NCBI GenBank assembly: GCA_016936815.1
Contig: JAFGXD010000074.1
Coordinates: 1-43,943, forward strand
Source: Bacteroidales bacterium
Lineage (GTDB): Bacteria; Bacteroidota; Bacteroidia; Bacteroidales; GWF2-38-335
Direction: 5' to 3'
DNA: 43,943 nt
Shown here: piece by piece, positions 19,814 to 29,674 of the stretch
Position numbering within the stretch: the stretch's first letter is position 1
How the letters are laid out: each line of letters begins with the position of its first letter
The notes under the pieces: generated by a model
The model's input: only the letters and a program-made list of their open reading frames with translations
Databases searched by the model: none
What the model was told of the DNA's origin: nothing
Made by a program: the position numbers and the translations under genes

Positions 19814-19838
19814 AAGCCCTTAACCGGGCTTTTTTTTT
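19814..19838 (+). terminator. Intrinsic terminator, 3 nt upstream of the next start codon
   Basis: AAGCCC-TTAACC-GGGCTT stem followed by a T9 run (19830-19838). Confidence 0.8.
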
Positions 19839-19841
19839 AAA

Positions 19842-22022
19842 ATGAAAAAACATTTTCTCATAATTGGACTTATTCTTTGTTTGTTTTCCCTGGATGCTCA
19901 GGAAGATGAGATTAATTATGAAAAAATGATGAAAGAGGCTGCCGATGTTAATTCCGGATTTCAGACAAGAACTGAAAAATACGAAACCCTCTTTAACTAT
20001 TACATGTACGACCTCGATACTGCAAAAATAATCGCTAGGGAATACTGGAAACTTTGTAAACTCGAAGATAATCAACCGGGACTTGCTTCTTGTTCTTTTC
20101 TTCAAGGAAAATTATTCTATCAACATGGCCAATATAAACTGGCACAAAAACATTATAATCAGGCTATTGAAATTTATACCAATTTAAACAATTCTGCATT
20201 ATTAGCAGAAACAGAAAAAAATCTGGCATTTGCCTACGAGGCCGAAGGCGACTTTAATAATGCTCTAATCCATTATATTAACGGACTCAAACAATACGAA
20301 AAGATTAACGATAAAAAAGGAATTGCCTCCGGACACAACGGCATTGGAAGTATTTATCTTGGTCAAAACAAGCCTGTTGAAGCTCTAAAATCATTCGAAA
20401 AAGCTCTTTCGCTTCTAAATGAGGATGAAGACCCTTTTCCATACGCTTTTGTAATAAATAATATGGGGCTTGCCAACGAACAGCTTCAAAATACAGCAGA
20501 AGCAATGGATTTTTACCAAAAAGGTCTTCAAATAATGCAAAAAATTGAAAATCCTAATGGAGAAGCCACTTGCCTAAATAATATTGCAAATCTATATGCC
20601 AAAAACGGAGCATATAAACAGGCCGAGGATTACTACAAAAAAATTCTGTCCATTCAGGAAAAATTGTCCGATTACAACGGAATTGCAAGAACTTATGCAA
20701 ATTTGGGTGTATTATACCAAGATCAGGAAAAATTCGATTTGGCAAGAGAATATATTGAAAAAGCCATTAATTTGTACGAGGAAATTGGAAACCTTTTTGG
20801 AGCAGGCGACTCTTACGCAAGTCTCTCGGGTGTTTATGAATCCACTCAAAATTATAAAAAAGCTTTAGAGAGTTTTAAAACTTACAACGAGTATAACGAT
20901 ATAGTTTTTAACGAAAATCAGGCCAAAAGACTAGCCGAACTGCAAGAACTTCACAACGCCGAACAAAGAGAAAAAGAAATAGAACTGCACAAAAAACAGG
21001 GTGAACTAAAAGATGCAGAACTTGAAAAAGCCGACGAAAAATCAAGACGTCAAACTATTCAGCTTACTGCTGCTACTATAGGATTCGTATTAATTCTTAT
21101 TCTGGCCATTGTGGTTCTTAGAGGATATAGAGCCAAAAAGAAAGCAAATATTACCTTGGCACACAAAAACGAGGAAATAACTCATCAAAAAGAAGTTATC
21201 GAAGAGAAAAACAAAGACATTATGGATTCAATAAAATACGCAAAGAGAATCCAAACTGCCATTCTTCCACCCGAAAAGGTTGTTAAAGAAACTCTTGATA
21301 ATTCATTTATTCTCTTTAAACCAAAAGATATTGTTTCGGGAGATTTCTATTGGATGACAACTTTTCAAAAGAAAGTCTTCTTTGCTGCGGTAGATTGCAC
21401 CGGACATGGTGTTCCGGGAGCATTTGTAAGTATTATTGGTCATAATGGCCTTAAACAAGCTGTTAGCGAATACCATATTACAACTCCGGGAAAAATTCTC
21501 GACAAACTTAATATGCTTTTGCGGGAAACTCTTCGTCAGACCGATAAAACAGATGTAAAAGACGGAATGGATCTAGGTCTTGTGGCAATAGATTTTGAAA
21601 CTCAAACCGGTGAATTTGCGGGTGCCAATAATCCCCTGTATTTAATTAGGAAAAAAGGCGTTTCATTTGTTGTTAATGGCGAAGAAGTTGAAGCAAAAAA
21701 CGAAAATGAAGAATTCAACCTTTTCGAATTAAAAGCTACCAAACAACCAATTGGAGCTTATGAGGATACCAGAGATTTCGAAAATAACGAATTTCCATTA
21801 CTTGCTGGCGACAGGATTTACGTTTTTTCAGATGGCTACGCCGACCAGTTTGGCGGTCCTAAAAACAAAAAATTTAAATACAGCACTTTTAAAGAACTGC
21901 TTTTGGAAACAAGAAAAATTTCAATGACTGACCAAAAGGAAATTCTTAACCAACGAATTGAAGAATGGATGAATGGTGTTGAACAAGTGGATGATATTTG
22001 TATTATTGGTGTTGAAATATAA
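19842..22022 (+). CDS. TPR-repeat protein with TM segment and SpoIIE/PP2C-type phosphatase domain
   Basis: Signal peptide MKKHFLIIGLILCLFSLDAQ; TPR arrays (GIGSIYLGQNKPVEALKSFEKALSLL etc.); TM helix; SpoIIE domain ILPPEKVVKETLDNSFILFKPKDIVSGDFYWM...VDCTGHGVPGAFVSIIG...YVFSDGYADQFGG. Confidence 0.92.
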   Translation: MKKHFLIIGLILCLFSLDAQEDEINYEKMMKEAADVNSGFQTRTEKYETLFNYYMYDLDTAKIIAREYWKLCKLEDNQPGLASCSFLQGKLFYQHGQYKLAQKHYNQAIEIYTNLNNSALLAETEKNLAFAYEAEGDFNNALIHYINGLKQYEKINDKKGIASGHNGIGSIYLGQNKPVEALKSFEKALSLLNEDEDPFPYAFVINNMGLANEQLQNTAEAMDFYQKGLQIMQKIENPNGEATCLNNIANLYAKNGAYKQAEDYYKKILSIQEKLSDYNGIARTYANLGVLYQDQEKFDLAREYIEKAINLYEEIGNLFGAGDSYASLSGVYESTQNYKKALESFKTYNEYNDIVFNENQAKRLAELQELHNAEQREKEIELHKKQGELKDAELEKADEKSRRQTIQLTAATIGFVLILILAIVVLRGYRAKKKANITLAHKNEEITHQKEVIEEKNKDIMDSIKYAKRIQTAILPPEKVVKETLDNSFILFKPKDIVSGDFYWMTTFQKKVFFAAVDCTGHGVPGAFVSIIGHNGLKQAVSEYHITTPGKILDKLNMLLRETLRQTDKTDVKDGMDLGLVAIDFETQTGEFAGANNPLYLIRKKGVSFVVNGEEVEAKNENEEFNLFELKATKQPIGAYEDTRDFENNEFPLLAGDRIYVFSDGYADQFGGPKNKKFKYSTFKELLLETRKISMTDQKEILNQRIEEWMNGVEQVDDICIIGVEI

Positions 22023-22031
22023 TTTTGGGAA

Positions 22032-22580
22032 ATGAGTTTTTTAAATCTTGTTAAAACCCGGCAGAGCGTTAGGAAATTTAGCTCAAAACCCGTTGAAAAA
22101 GAAAAAATATTGCTTTGCGTTGAAGCAGTTCGCCTTGCCCCATCGGCCTGCAATTCGCAACCTTGGAAAATTATTGTTGTAGATAATCCCGAACTAAAAG
22201 ATAAACTTGCAAAAGAAACTTATGGACTAATTGCTCGTTTTAACAAATTTGTTATTCAGGCTCCGGTTATTATTGTTTTTGTAATTGAAAAACCAAAACT
22301 AGTTACCCAAATTGGCGAGGTACTAAAAAATAAAGAATATCCATTAATTGATATTGGAATTGCTGCCGAACATTTTTGTCTTCAGGCTGCCGAAATAGGC
22401 CTGGGAACGTGCATGCTTGGTTGGTACAACGAAAAACCAATAAAAAAACTTCTGGAAATTCCCGAAAAACGAACAATAGGATTGCTTGTTGCTTTGGGTT
22501 ATGAACCCGAAAACTACAAAAAGAGACAAAAAATAAGAAAAAACACAGAGCAAATTCTCTCTTTTAACAAATATTTGTAA
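22032..22580 (+). CDS. Nitroreductase family protein
   Basis: LVKTRQSVRKFSSKPVEKEKILLCVEAVRLAPSACNSQPWKIIVVD ... LQAAEIGLGTCMLGWYNE. Confidence 0.92.
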   Translation: MSFLNLVKTRQSVRKFSSKPVEKEKILLCVEAVRLAPSACNSQPWKIIVVDNPELKDKLAKETYGLIARFNKFVIQAPVIIVFVIEKPKLVTQIGEVLKNKEYPLIDIGIAAEHFCLQAAEIGLGTCMLGWYNEKPIKKLLEIPEKRTIGLLVALGYEPENYKKRQKIRKNTEQILSFNKYL

Positions 22581-22688
22581 GAATAATAGACCAAAAATTA
22601 AATAATTCATTTCAATAATAATTTACTCCGTTGAATTTACTATTTTTATGATGTCAAAATTTTGGCAAGTTTGTATCGTTAATTAACA

Positions 22689-24236
22689 ATGAATAGATTA
22701 ATAATAATTCTTATTTTTTTCGCTGCGCTGAATTGCCTTAACGCACAAACCGGCAATGATATAGACCCAAACGGCTACAATATTTTTTATTACCCTTCGG
22801 GAGCAAAAGCAAGCGAAGGGCCTTTTAGAAACGGTAAACCCGATGGTTTTTGGAAAACATATTATGAAAACGGGAAAATTAAATCCGAAGGAAAAAGATT
22901 GAATTATCTTCTCGACAGTTTATGGACCTTTTACGACGAAGATGGTTTTGTTTCAACAAAAATTTCTTACCGCGACGACAAAAAAAATGGTTATACATTT
23001 GTTTATAAAAGGGAGAAAAACAAAGCCGGTAAAGAAATACATTACCTTTTTGCGAAAGAGCTTTATCTTGACAACGTAATGCAAGGAAATTCTTTTTATT
23101 ATTACCCAACAGGTGAATTATTTCAAATAGTTCATTTCGAAAACGGGAAACGACATGAAATTGCCAAAGAGTTTAGCAAAGACAGTGTTCTTATTGGTTT
23201 AATAAGATATAGAAACGATTTTATTATTGAGCAGGAACAAATTAACCGTAAAGACAAAGCCGGTCTAAAACAAGGCGTTTGGAAAGAATTTCATTTAAAC
23301 GATCAGCTAAAAACCGAAGCTTTCTATAAAAACGATTCACTGCACGGAATTTACAGAGAATACAACAAACTTGGAGAAATGATTAATTTTATTCAGTACA
23401 AAATGGGTAAGGTTACAGAAGAAATAATTGGCTCTTTCGAAAAAATAGATCAGGTTAAAAAATATCACGATAACGGAAAAATTAAATTTGCAGGAAACTA
23501 CAAAAATGGCGTTCCGGTTGGAACTCACATAGATTACGATACCGAGGGGAAAATTACAGCTACAAGAATTTACAACGAAAACGGATTGTTAACAGCAGAA
23601 GGAATACTTACCGATACCGGAAAAAAAACCGGAAATTGGAAGTTTTATTATCCATCGGGAGAAATTATGGAAGAAGGAGAATATAAAAACAATAAAAGAA
23701 CCGGCGATTGGAAATTTTATTATCCCTCGGGAAAAGTTGAACAAACAGGAAGCTATATTGCAGGTAATGAAACAGGAACTTGGAAATTCTATGCAGAATC
23801 CGGTCAGCTTCTTATGGAAGAAAACTATCTGAAAGGAAAAAGAGAAGGAGCTTTTAGAGAATTCGACCGTAATGGATTACTTATAAACGAAGGCGAATTT
23901 TACGAAGATAATAAAACAGGAATTTGGACACATCACGTAAACGACCACAAAGAAACCGGAGAATATAAAGACGATTATAAAGAAGGTAATTGGAAATACT
24001 ATTATCCTGAAGAAAAACTTAAATATACAGGCAGTTTTATTTTAGGTCAGGAAAACGGAAAACACAAAAGGCTCTACTCCGACGGAAATGTAATGGAAGA
24101 AGGAAAATACCTTATGGGAAAAAAGGAAGGCAACTGGAAATACTATAATCCTGATGGTTCTGTGCATACAACAGTGCAATACAAAAATGGAATAGAAACA
24201 AAAATCGACGGTGTTAAAATACAGTGGCCCGAATAA
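22689..24236 (+). CDS. MORN/YwqK-repeat exported protein
   Basis: Signal peptide, then many repeats of TGxWKFYYPSGxxxxxGxYxxxxx. Confidence 0.88.
   Translation: MNRLIIILIFFAALNCLNAQTGNDIDPNGYNIFYYPSGAKASEGPFRNGKPDGFWKTYYENGKIKSEGKRLNYLLDSLWTFYDEDGFVSTKISYRDDKKNGYTFVYKREKNKAGKEIHYLFAKELYLDNVMQGNSFYYYPTGELFQIVHFENGKRHEIAKEFSKDSVLIGLIRYRNDFIIEQEQINRKDKAGLKQGVWKEFHLNDQLKTEAFYKNDSLHGIYREYNKLGEMINFIQYKMGKVTEEIIGSFEKIDQVKKYHDNGKIKFAGNYKNGVPVGTHIDYDTEGKITATRIYNENGLLTAEGILTDTGKKTGNWKFYYPSGEIMEEGEYKNNKRTGDWKFYYPSGKVEQTGSYIAGNETGTWKFYAESGQLLMEENYLKGKREGAFREFDRNGLLINEGEFYEDNKTGIWTHHVNDHKETGEYKDDYKEGNWKYYYPEEKLKYTGSFILGQENGKHKRLYSDGNVMEEGKYLMGKKEGNWKYYNPDGSVHTTVQYKNGIETKIDGVKIQWPE
23626..23841 (+). repeat. 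Three tandem ~72-nt MORN/YwqK-type coding repeats
   Basis: TGNWKFYYPSGEIMEEGEYKNNKR / TGDWKFYYPSGKVEQTGSYIAGNE / TGTWKFYAESGQLLMEENYLKGKR. Boundaries approximate. Confidence 0.7.
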
Positions 24237-24249
24237 TAGTATTTAGATT

Positions 24250-25278
24250 ATGGCAGATGTTTTCGACTTAAGAAATGAAGAGCTTTCTCAAAATGAACGA
24301 GAATTCGAGAGACAATTACGGCCTCTTAGTTTCGACGATTTCAGTGGTCAGCCAAATGTTGTTGAAAACCTGAAAGTATTCGTTACTGCTGCTAAAATGA
24401 GAGGAGAATCTCTAGACCATGTTCTTTTGCATGGGCCTCCGGGGCTAGGAAAAACTACTCTTGCAAATATTATTGCCAACGAATTGGGAGTAGATTTTAA
24501 AGTTACCTCCGGCCCTGTTCTCGATAAACCTGGAGATTTAGCGGGATTGCTAACAAACCTCGACGAAAACGATGTTTTGTTTATAGACGAAATTCACAGA
24601 CTTAGTCCTATTGTTGAAGAATATCTCTACTCAGCAATGGAAGATTATCGCATTGATATTATGCTTGATAAAGGACCAAGTGCCCGTTCTGTGCAAATAA
24701 ATTTAAACCATTTTACGCTAATTGGAGCAACAACACGGTCGGGATTACTTACCAGTCCTCTTCGTGCAAGGTTCGGAATTAGCTCCCTTTTGCAATACTA
24801 CGATTCGGAAACTCTGGCAAAAATAATTACACGTTCTGCCGATATTCTAAAAGTACTTATTTCTGAAGAAGCAACACACGAAATTTCACGTAGAAGCCGT
24901 GGAACACCTCGTATTTCTAATGCGCTTTTGCGAAGAGTAAGAGACTTTGCCCAGGTTAAAGGAGATGGAAGAATTGACCTTGAAATAACCAAATTTGCCC
25001 TTAATGCCCTTAATATCGATCGTCACGGACTCGATGAAATGGATAATAGAATTCTTTCAGTAATAATTGACAAATTTAAGGGCGGACCGGTTGGATTGAC
25101 TACAATTGCAACAGCCGTTGGCGAAGATGCCGGAACAATTGAAGAAGTTTATGAGCCTTATCTTATTAAGGAAGGATATCTAAAACGTACACCACGAGGC
25201 CGAGAAGCCACAGAATTATCTTACAAACATCTTGGTAAAACACAGCCAGGCCAGTCGGGCTATTTGTTTAATTTTTAG
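24250..25278 (+). CDS. ruvB: Holliday junction branch migration helicase RuvB
   Basis: [105 protein letters not shown]. Confidence 0.98.
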   Translation: MADVFDLRNEELSQNEREFERQLRPLSFDDFSGQPNVVENLKVFVTAAKMRGESLDHVLLHGPPGLGKTTLANIIANELGVDFKVTSGPVLDKPGDLAGLLTNLDENDVLFIDEIHRLSPIVEEYLYSAMEDYRIDIMLDKGPSARSVQINLNHFTLIGATTRSGLLTSPLRARFGISSLLQYYDSETLAKIITRSADILKVLISEEATHEISRRSRGTPRISNALLRRVRDFAQVKGDGRIDLEITKFALNALNIDRHGLDEMDNRILSVIIDKFKGGPVGLTTIATAVGEDAGTIEEVYEPYLIKEGYLKRTPRGREATELSYKHLGKTQPGQSGYLFNF

Positions 25279-25424
25279 GCGTTTATTTGCCAAAATTGAA
25301 ATAATTTCGACAATTTATTCATTTTTCAAAAACACCCCCTTAACGCAATAAAACCATTCAAAACCATTGCCGTTTCATTTTTTTTTATAATATTGCTTAA
25401 TTATTGGACTGTTTTAATTCTTTT

Positions 25425-25874
25425 ATGGTAAAGATTATTTATATAGTTGTTTCAATTACAGCCTCTTTGGCATTTTGTTTCTGCGAAAATAAAGAGCAAG
25501 AAAAAAACGATGGAAAAAAGAGAATTGTTAGCGATTTTTCCGACGAACCCTCAACAATGACTATTGATTATTCGAATCCTGCTAAAGTGGTTGAAGTAAT
25601 TTTTGAAGTTGCTAATTCCCTTGAATTTGAAAAACTAAATAATCTTTGCGACCCTTGTGGAGAAAACAACGAATCATCGAAGGCAATTTGTGAACTAAGC
25701 GATTCTGAAAAAGAAAAATTCGTTAACTATTTTAAGAATGGTCATATTAATGGGGATATTAGAATAATGAACGATACTGCCTGGGTTCCAATACTTTTCG
25801 GTACCGAAGGCAATAAACCGGATGTAATAAAACTTATTGAAAGAGACAATAAATGGTTTATTATTGATTTTTAA
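25425..25874 (+). CDS. Small putative lipoprotein (DUF4878-like)
   Basis: Start refined from 25404 to ATG 25425; lipobox-like SLAFCFCENKEQ; PAKVVEVIFEVANSLEFEKLNNLCDP and C-terminal WFIIDF. Confidence 0.65.
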   Translation: MVKIIYIVVSITASLAFCFCENKEQEKNDGKKRIVSDFSDEPSTMTIDYSNPAKVVEVIFEVANSLEFEKLNNLCDPCGENNESSKAICELSDSEKEKFVNYFKNGHINGDIRIMNDTAWVPILFGTEGNKPDVIKLIERDNKWFIIDF

Positions 25875-25951
25875 CACGCCGGTAACTCACTTTTTTTTGA
25901 TTTCGCAATAATTTAAGTGTAATTTTATAGTTTATTTTAACACGTAAAACA

Positions 25952-28900
25952 TTGGTGGAAAGTAATTACAACATATTACTAAAAAAACTTGACAGCTTTA
26001 TTCGCAAGTTCTACCTTAACAAAATGCTTAAGGGACTAATTATTTCCCTTTCCCTATATTTGTTGTGGTTTTTGCTTGTGGCTTGGTTAGAATATCTAGG
26101 GCGTTTTTCAATTCAGGTTAGAACTGCACTTTTCTTTACTACATTGGTAGCATACGCAATTGTTTTCACAAAATTTATTTTAATACCGGCTTTAAAATAT
26201 TTCAGCATAGGGAAAATAATTAACCATAAACAAGCTGCAACAATTATTGCAAAGTTTTTCCCCAATGTTAGCGATAAACTTTTTAATACCCTCGAACTTG
26301 CCGAATTAGCCGAACTCGACAATCGTTCACGAGACCTTGTGCTAGCTAGTATTGACTTAAGAACAAAGGAATTTTCGGGTTTGCATTTTTCACGGGCAAT
26401 TAAACTTCGTAAAAATCTAAAATATCTAAAGCATCTTGGCGCATTATCTGCGGTGTTTTTGCTTATTTTTATGTTTTATCCTGCAATTCTTACCGAAGGA
26501 ACAGAGAGAATAATTAATTACAATAATTCATACGTACCCGAAGCTCCATTTCATTTCCAATTAATTAACCAAGATCTTAATTGCGAAAAAGGAAAAAATA
26601 TTAAAATTGAAGTTAGTATTAATGGTCAGTACGTTCCCGATAGAGTTAAAATCCGCTATGGAGGAAATTCCTTTTATATGGTAAGAGATTCCAAATCTCT
26701 GTTTTCCTACGAGTTCAAAAATATTAACAACTCACTCGACTTTCATTTTGAAGCAGAGGGAATTAGCTCCTCAGAATTCAATATTAGGGTTTTGCCAACT
26801 CCGGCAATAAAAAACTTTACCATTGAAGCCGATGTTCCGGAATATACCGGTGAAAAGGACTTTATTGTAGATAATTCGGGCGATATTACAGTACCTCAGG
26901 GAACAAAAATAAAATGGGTTTTTAACACTATCGAAAACGAAAAGCTTATTTTAACAGTTAACGATTCTCTGCAAATGCCTGGAATTGGTCTAAATAATTT
27001 TTACACTGTTGAAAAAAGAGCAATGCAGCCTTTCTTCTATCACCTTTCTCTTTATAACAAATTCGTTAATAAGGAAAAAGTAATAAGATATTCCATTAAT
27101 GTTATTCCCGATTTATTTCCCGAAATTCGGGTTAGTTCACTATCCGATTCACTTAAACCCTCGCTTCTGTATTTTAAAGGACTTATTCAAGACGATTATG
27201 GATTTTCTTCTCTAAAATTCAAATATTCCATTAAAGAAAGCGACTCCACAAAAACTTTTGTTATTCCGGTTGAAAAAAATAATATCTCTCAGGAATTCTA
27301 TTATGCCTTCGATTTTTCAACATTAGGAATAAAAGATAAAACAATTGAATACTACTTTGAAGTATCGGATAACGACGGAGTAAACGGAGCAAAAACTTCA
27401 CGAACCGGCCGTTTGGAATTTAAGTTGCCATCGGATGAAGAGTTGGAAAAAATGGAAGATGAGGCAAATGAAAATGTAAAATCGAAACTCGACGAGACCA
27501 AAAAACTTACTGAAGAACTAAAAAAAGACGTTAAGGAACTTCGAGAAAAAATGGTTAGAGACGAGGTTTCCGAATGGGAACAACAAAAACTGGTTGAAGA
27601 AATTGAGAAAAAGCAGCAAAAGCTCGATATGCTTATGAATGAAATGGCTTCGGAAAATCTGAAGAAAAACGAAATGCTTAATTCTTTTTCTGAACAACAA
27701 CAGGAAATAATGCAAAAGCAGGAAGAACTTCAGAAAATGATGGAGGAATTAATAGACGATGAGCTAAAGAAAATGCTGGATGAGCTTAACGAACTTATGA
27801 AAGACTTCAACAAAGAGGAACTTAAGAAATTTACCAAAGAAATGGAAATGAGTTTGGAAGATCTTTCCAAGCAATTGGACAAAAATATGGAGATGCTAAA
27901 ACGTTACGAGGTTGAAAAAGATGTAGAAAAAACCATCAACAAATTAAACGAATTGGCAGAAAAACAAGAAAAACTTTCCGAAGATGTTAAAGACAAAAAC
28001 CAATCTAAGGAAGACCTTGAAAAGAGGGAACAAGAGCACAAAGAAGATTTCGATAAACTAATGCAGGATTACAAAGAAACATTAGAAAAAAATTCTGAAC
28101 TGGAAAAGCCGATGAAACTTGAAGAATTTAGTGAGCAGGAGGAACAAATTAAATCCGGTTTTGAACAAACAAAAGAAGAAATGCAGCAGAATAAGATGAA
28201 TAAAGCCTCCAAATCGCAGAAGCAAAATTCGTCTCAAATGAAGCAAATGGCTCAGCAAATGCAACAAAGCATGGAGTCGGGAGCAGCACAACAACAAAGT
28301 GAAGATTTAGAAAACCTTAAACAAATAATAGACAACCTCGTTACATTTTCTTTTAATCAGGAACAGCTAATTTCCGAAATGAACAAAATGAAGCAAAACG
28401 ATCCTGCTATTTCCAATATTAACCGTGGGCAATTAAAAATAAACGACGATTTTGAAATAATAAAAGATTCTCTGTATGCATTTGCCAAACGAAACCCCAT
28501 GATTGACAAGGCAATAACCGACGAATTACTAAAAATTAGCAAACAAAAAGAAAATATTATTTACGGTTTTAACGAGCAAAAAATTAACGACGTAAAAACC
28601 TCTCAACAGTATATAATGACCTCCGCAAACAATCTGGCATTATTGCTTGCCGAAGTTATGCAGCAAATGATGCAGGCAATGCAGAGCATGTGTTCGGGCG
28701 ACGGAGAGTGCAAAAAACCGGGGCAAAAACCGGGGCAAAAGCCAGGAAAAGGAATGCAACAAATGAAAATGCAGCAACAAGGTCTTAAGCAGCAACTTGA
28801 ACAAATGATTGATCAGCTTAAGAATGGAGAAGGAATGCCCGGAAAAGCAGGTGGTAGCAAAGAAATTGCTAAAATGATTGCCGAAAACGAAAAATTCCGA

Positions 28901-29275
28901 CAGGCTCTCGATGAAATGATGAATGGAACAAACCTTAGTCCCGAATCGGCTAAAAAGCTTAAAGAAATAAAATCGCTTGTTGAACAAAACGAAAGAGATT
29001 TGGCAAATAGGAACATTACACCCAACTTATTGAAGCGCCAGAATTTAATTTTGACAAGATTGTTGGAGGCCGAAAACAGCGAGTATCAAAGGGAAATAGA
29101 CAAGAAAAGGGAATCAAATGAATCGAAAATTGAAAATTTAAGTAACCCAAAAGAAATTTTTGAGTATAAAAGGATGAATTTGAAGTTTGATGAGATGTTA
29201 AATAATTCAAACCTAAAACTCTACAAATATTACGATAAAAAATATAAGGATTACCTAATAAAACTGAACGAATAG
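25952..29275 (+). CDS. DUF4175-type membrane-anchored coiled-coil protein
   Basis: 1107 aa; two N-terminal TM helices plus one near residue 170, beta-rich periplasmic part, then long K/E/Q/M-rich coiled coil. No ATG start; TTG 25952 or GTG 25955. Confidence 0.75.
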   Translation: MVESNYNILLKKLDSFIRKFYLNKMLKGLIISLSLYLLWFLLVAWLEYLGRFSIQVRTALFFTTLVAYAIVFTKFILIPALKYFSIGKIINHKQAATIIAKFFPNVSDKLFNTLELAELAELDNRSRDLVLASIDLRTKEFSGLHFSRAIKLRKNLKYLKHLGALSAVFLLIFMFYPAILTEGTERIINYNNSYVPEAPFHFQLINQDLNCEKGKNIKIEVSINGQYVPDRVKIRYGGNSFYMVRDSKSLFSYEFKNINNSLDFHFEAEGISSSEFNIRVLPTPAIKNFTIEADVPEYTGEKDFIVDNSGDITVPQGTKIKWVFNTIENEKLILTVNDSLQMPGIGLNNFYTVEKRAMQPFFYHLSLYNKFVNKEKVIRYSINVIPDLFPEIRVSSLSDSLKPSLLYFKGLIQDDYGFSSLKFKYSIKESDSTKTFVIPVEKNNISQEFYYAFDFSTLGIKDKTIEYYFEVSDNDGVNGAKTSRTGRLEFKLPSDEELEKMEDEANENVKSKLDETKKLTEELKKDVKELREKMVRDEVSEWEQQKLVEEIEKKQQKLDMLMNEMASENLKKNEMLNSFSEQQQEIMQKQEELQKMMEELIDDELKKMLDELNELMKDFNKEELKKFTKEMEMSLEDLSKQLDKNMEMLKRYEVEKDVEKTINKLNELAEKQEKLSEDVKDKNQSKEDLEKREQEHKEDFDKLMQDYKETLEKNSELEKPMKLEEFSEQEEQIKSGFEQTKEEMQQNKMNKASKSQKQNSSQMKQMAQQMQQSMESGAAQQQSEDLENLKQIIDNLVTFSFNQEQLISEMNKMKQNDPAISNINRGQLKINDDFEIIKDSLYAFAKRNPMIDKAITDELLKISKQKENIIYGFNEQKINDVKTSQQYIMTSANNLALLLAEVMQQMMQAMQSMCSGDGECKKPGQKPGQKPGKGMQQMKMQQQGLKQQLEQMIDQLKNGEGMPGKAGGSKEIAKMIAENEKFRQALDEMMNGTNLSPESAKKLKEIKSLVEQNERDLANRNITPNLLKRQNLILTRLLEAENSEYQREIDKKRESNESKIENLSNPKEIFEYKRMNLKFDEMLNNSNLKLYKYYDKKYKDYLIKLNE
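28717..28752 (+). repeat. Short tandem repeat encoding PGQKPGQKPGKG
   Basis: Repeated unit ccggggcaaaa(a/g) within the coding sequence. Confidence 0.7.
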
Positions 29276-29674
29276 ATGAAAAGCGAACTGGATTTTTCCT
29301 CAAAAATTGAAAACATCACTCACGTAGAAAAGTTGGTGGATGATTTGTGCAGCCAATACAATCTTAGCTCGGAGATATACGGAAACATGATGGTTGCTGT
29401 TGTTGAAGCTGTTAACAACGCTATTTTGCATGGCAACAAACTCGATCCCGAGAAAAAAGTTCTCGTAAGATTTGAACTTAAAGACGATATTTTGGTTTTT
29501 AAAGTATCTGACCAGGGTGAAGGTTTCGACTATAAAGAGATTCCCGACCCAACATTACCGGAAAATATAGAAAAACCTCATGGAAGAGGCATTTTTCTTA
29601 TGAAACATCTTGTTGATGAGATGGATTTTCATAACAATGGTTGCGAGGTTGAACTTAAATTCAGAATAAAATAG
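29276..29674 (+). CDS. RsbW/anti-sigma-like HATPase-c ATP-binding protein
   Basis: YGNMMVAVVEAVNNAILHGNKLDPEKKV (N-box) and VSDQGEGFDYKEIPDPTLPENIEKPHGRGIFLMKHLVDEM (G-boxes). Confidence 0.92.
   Translation: MKSELDFSSKIENITHVEKLVDDLCSQYNLSSEIYGNMMVAVVEAVNNAILHGNKLDPEKKVLVRFELKDDILVFKVSDQGEGFDYKEIPDPTLPENIEKPHGRGIFLMKHLVDEMDFHNNGCEVELKFRIK

Noticed and set aside
23626-23841. Tandem ~72-nt repeats as a possible CRISPR array
   Set aside because: Repeats are in frame and encode MORN/YwqK units without spacers; no cas genes.
25330-25370. AAAACCATT direct repeat (AAAACCATTCAAAACCATTG) after ruvB
   Set aside because: Only two short copies in AT-rich DNA; no additional structure.
28082-28987. Leu/His/Phe-rich minus-strand ORFs (71, 61, 115 and 70 aa)
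   Set aside because: Mirror translations of the K/E/Q/M-rich DUF4175 coiled coil; no independent start signals.
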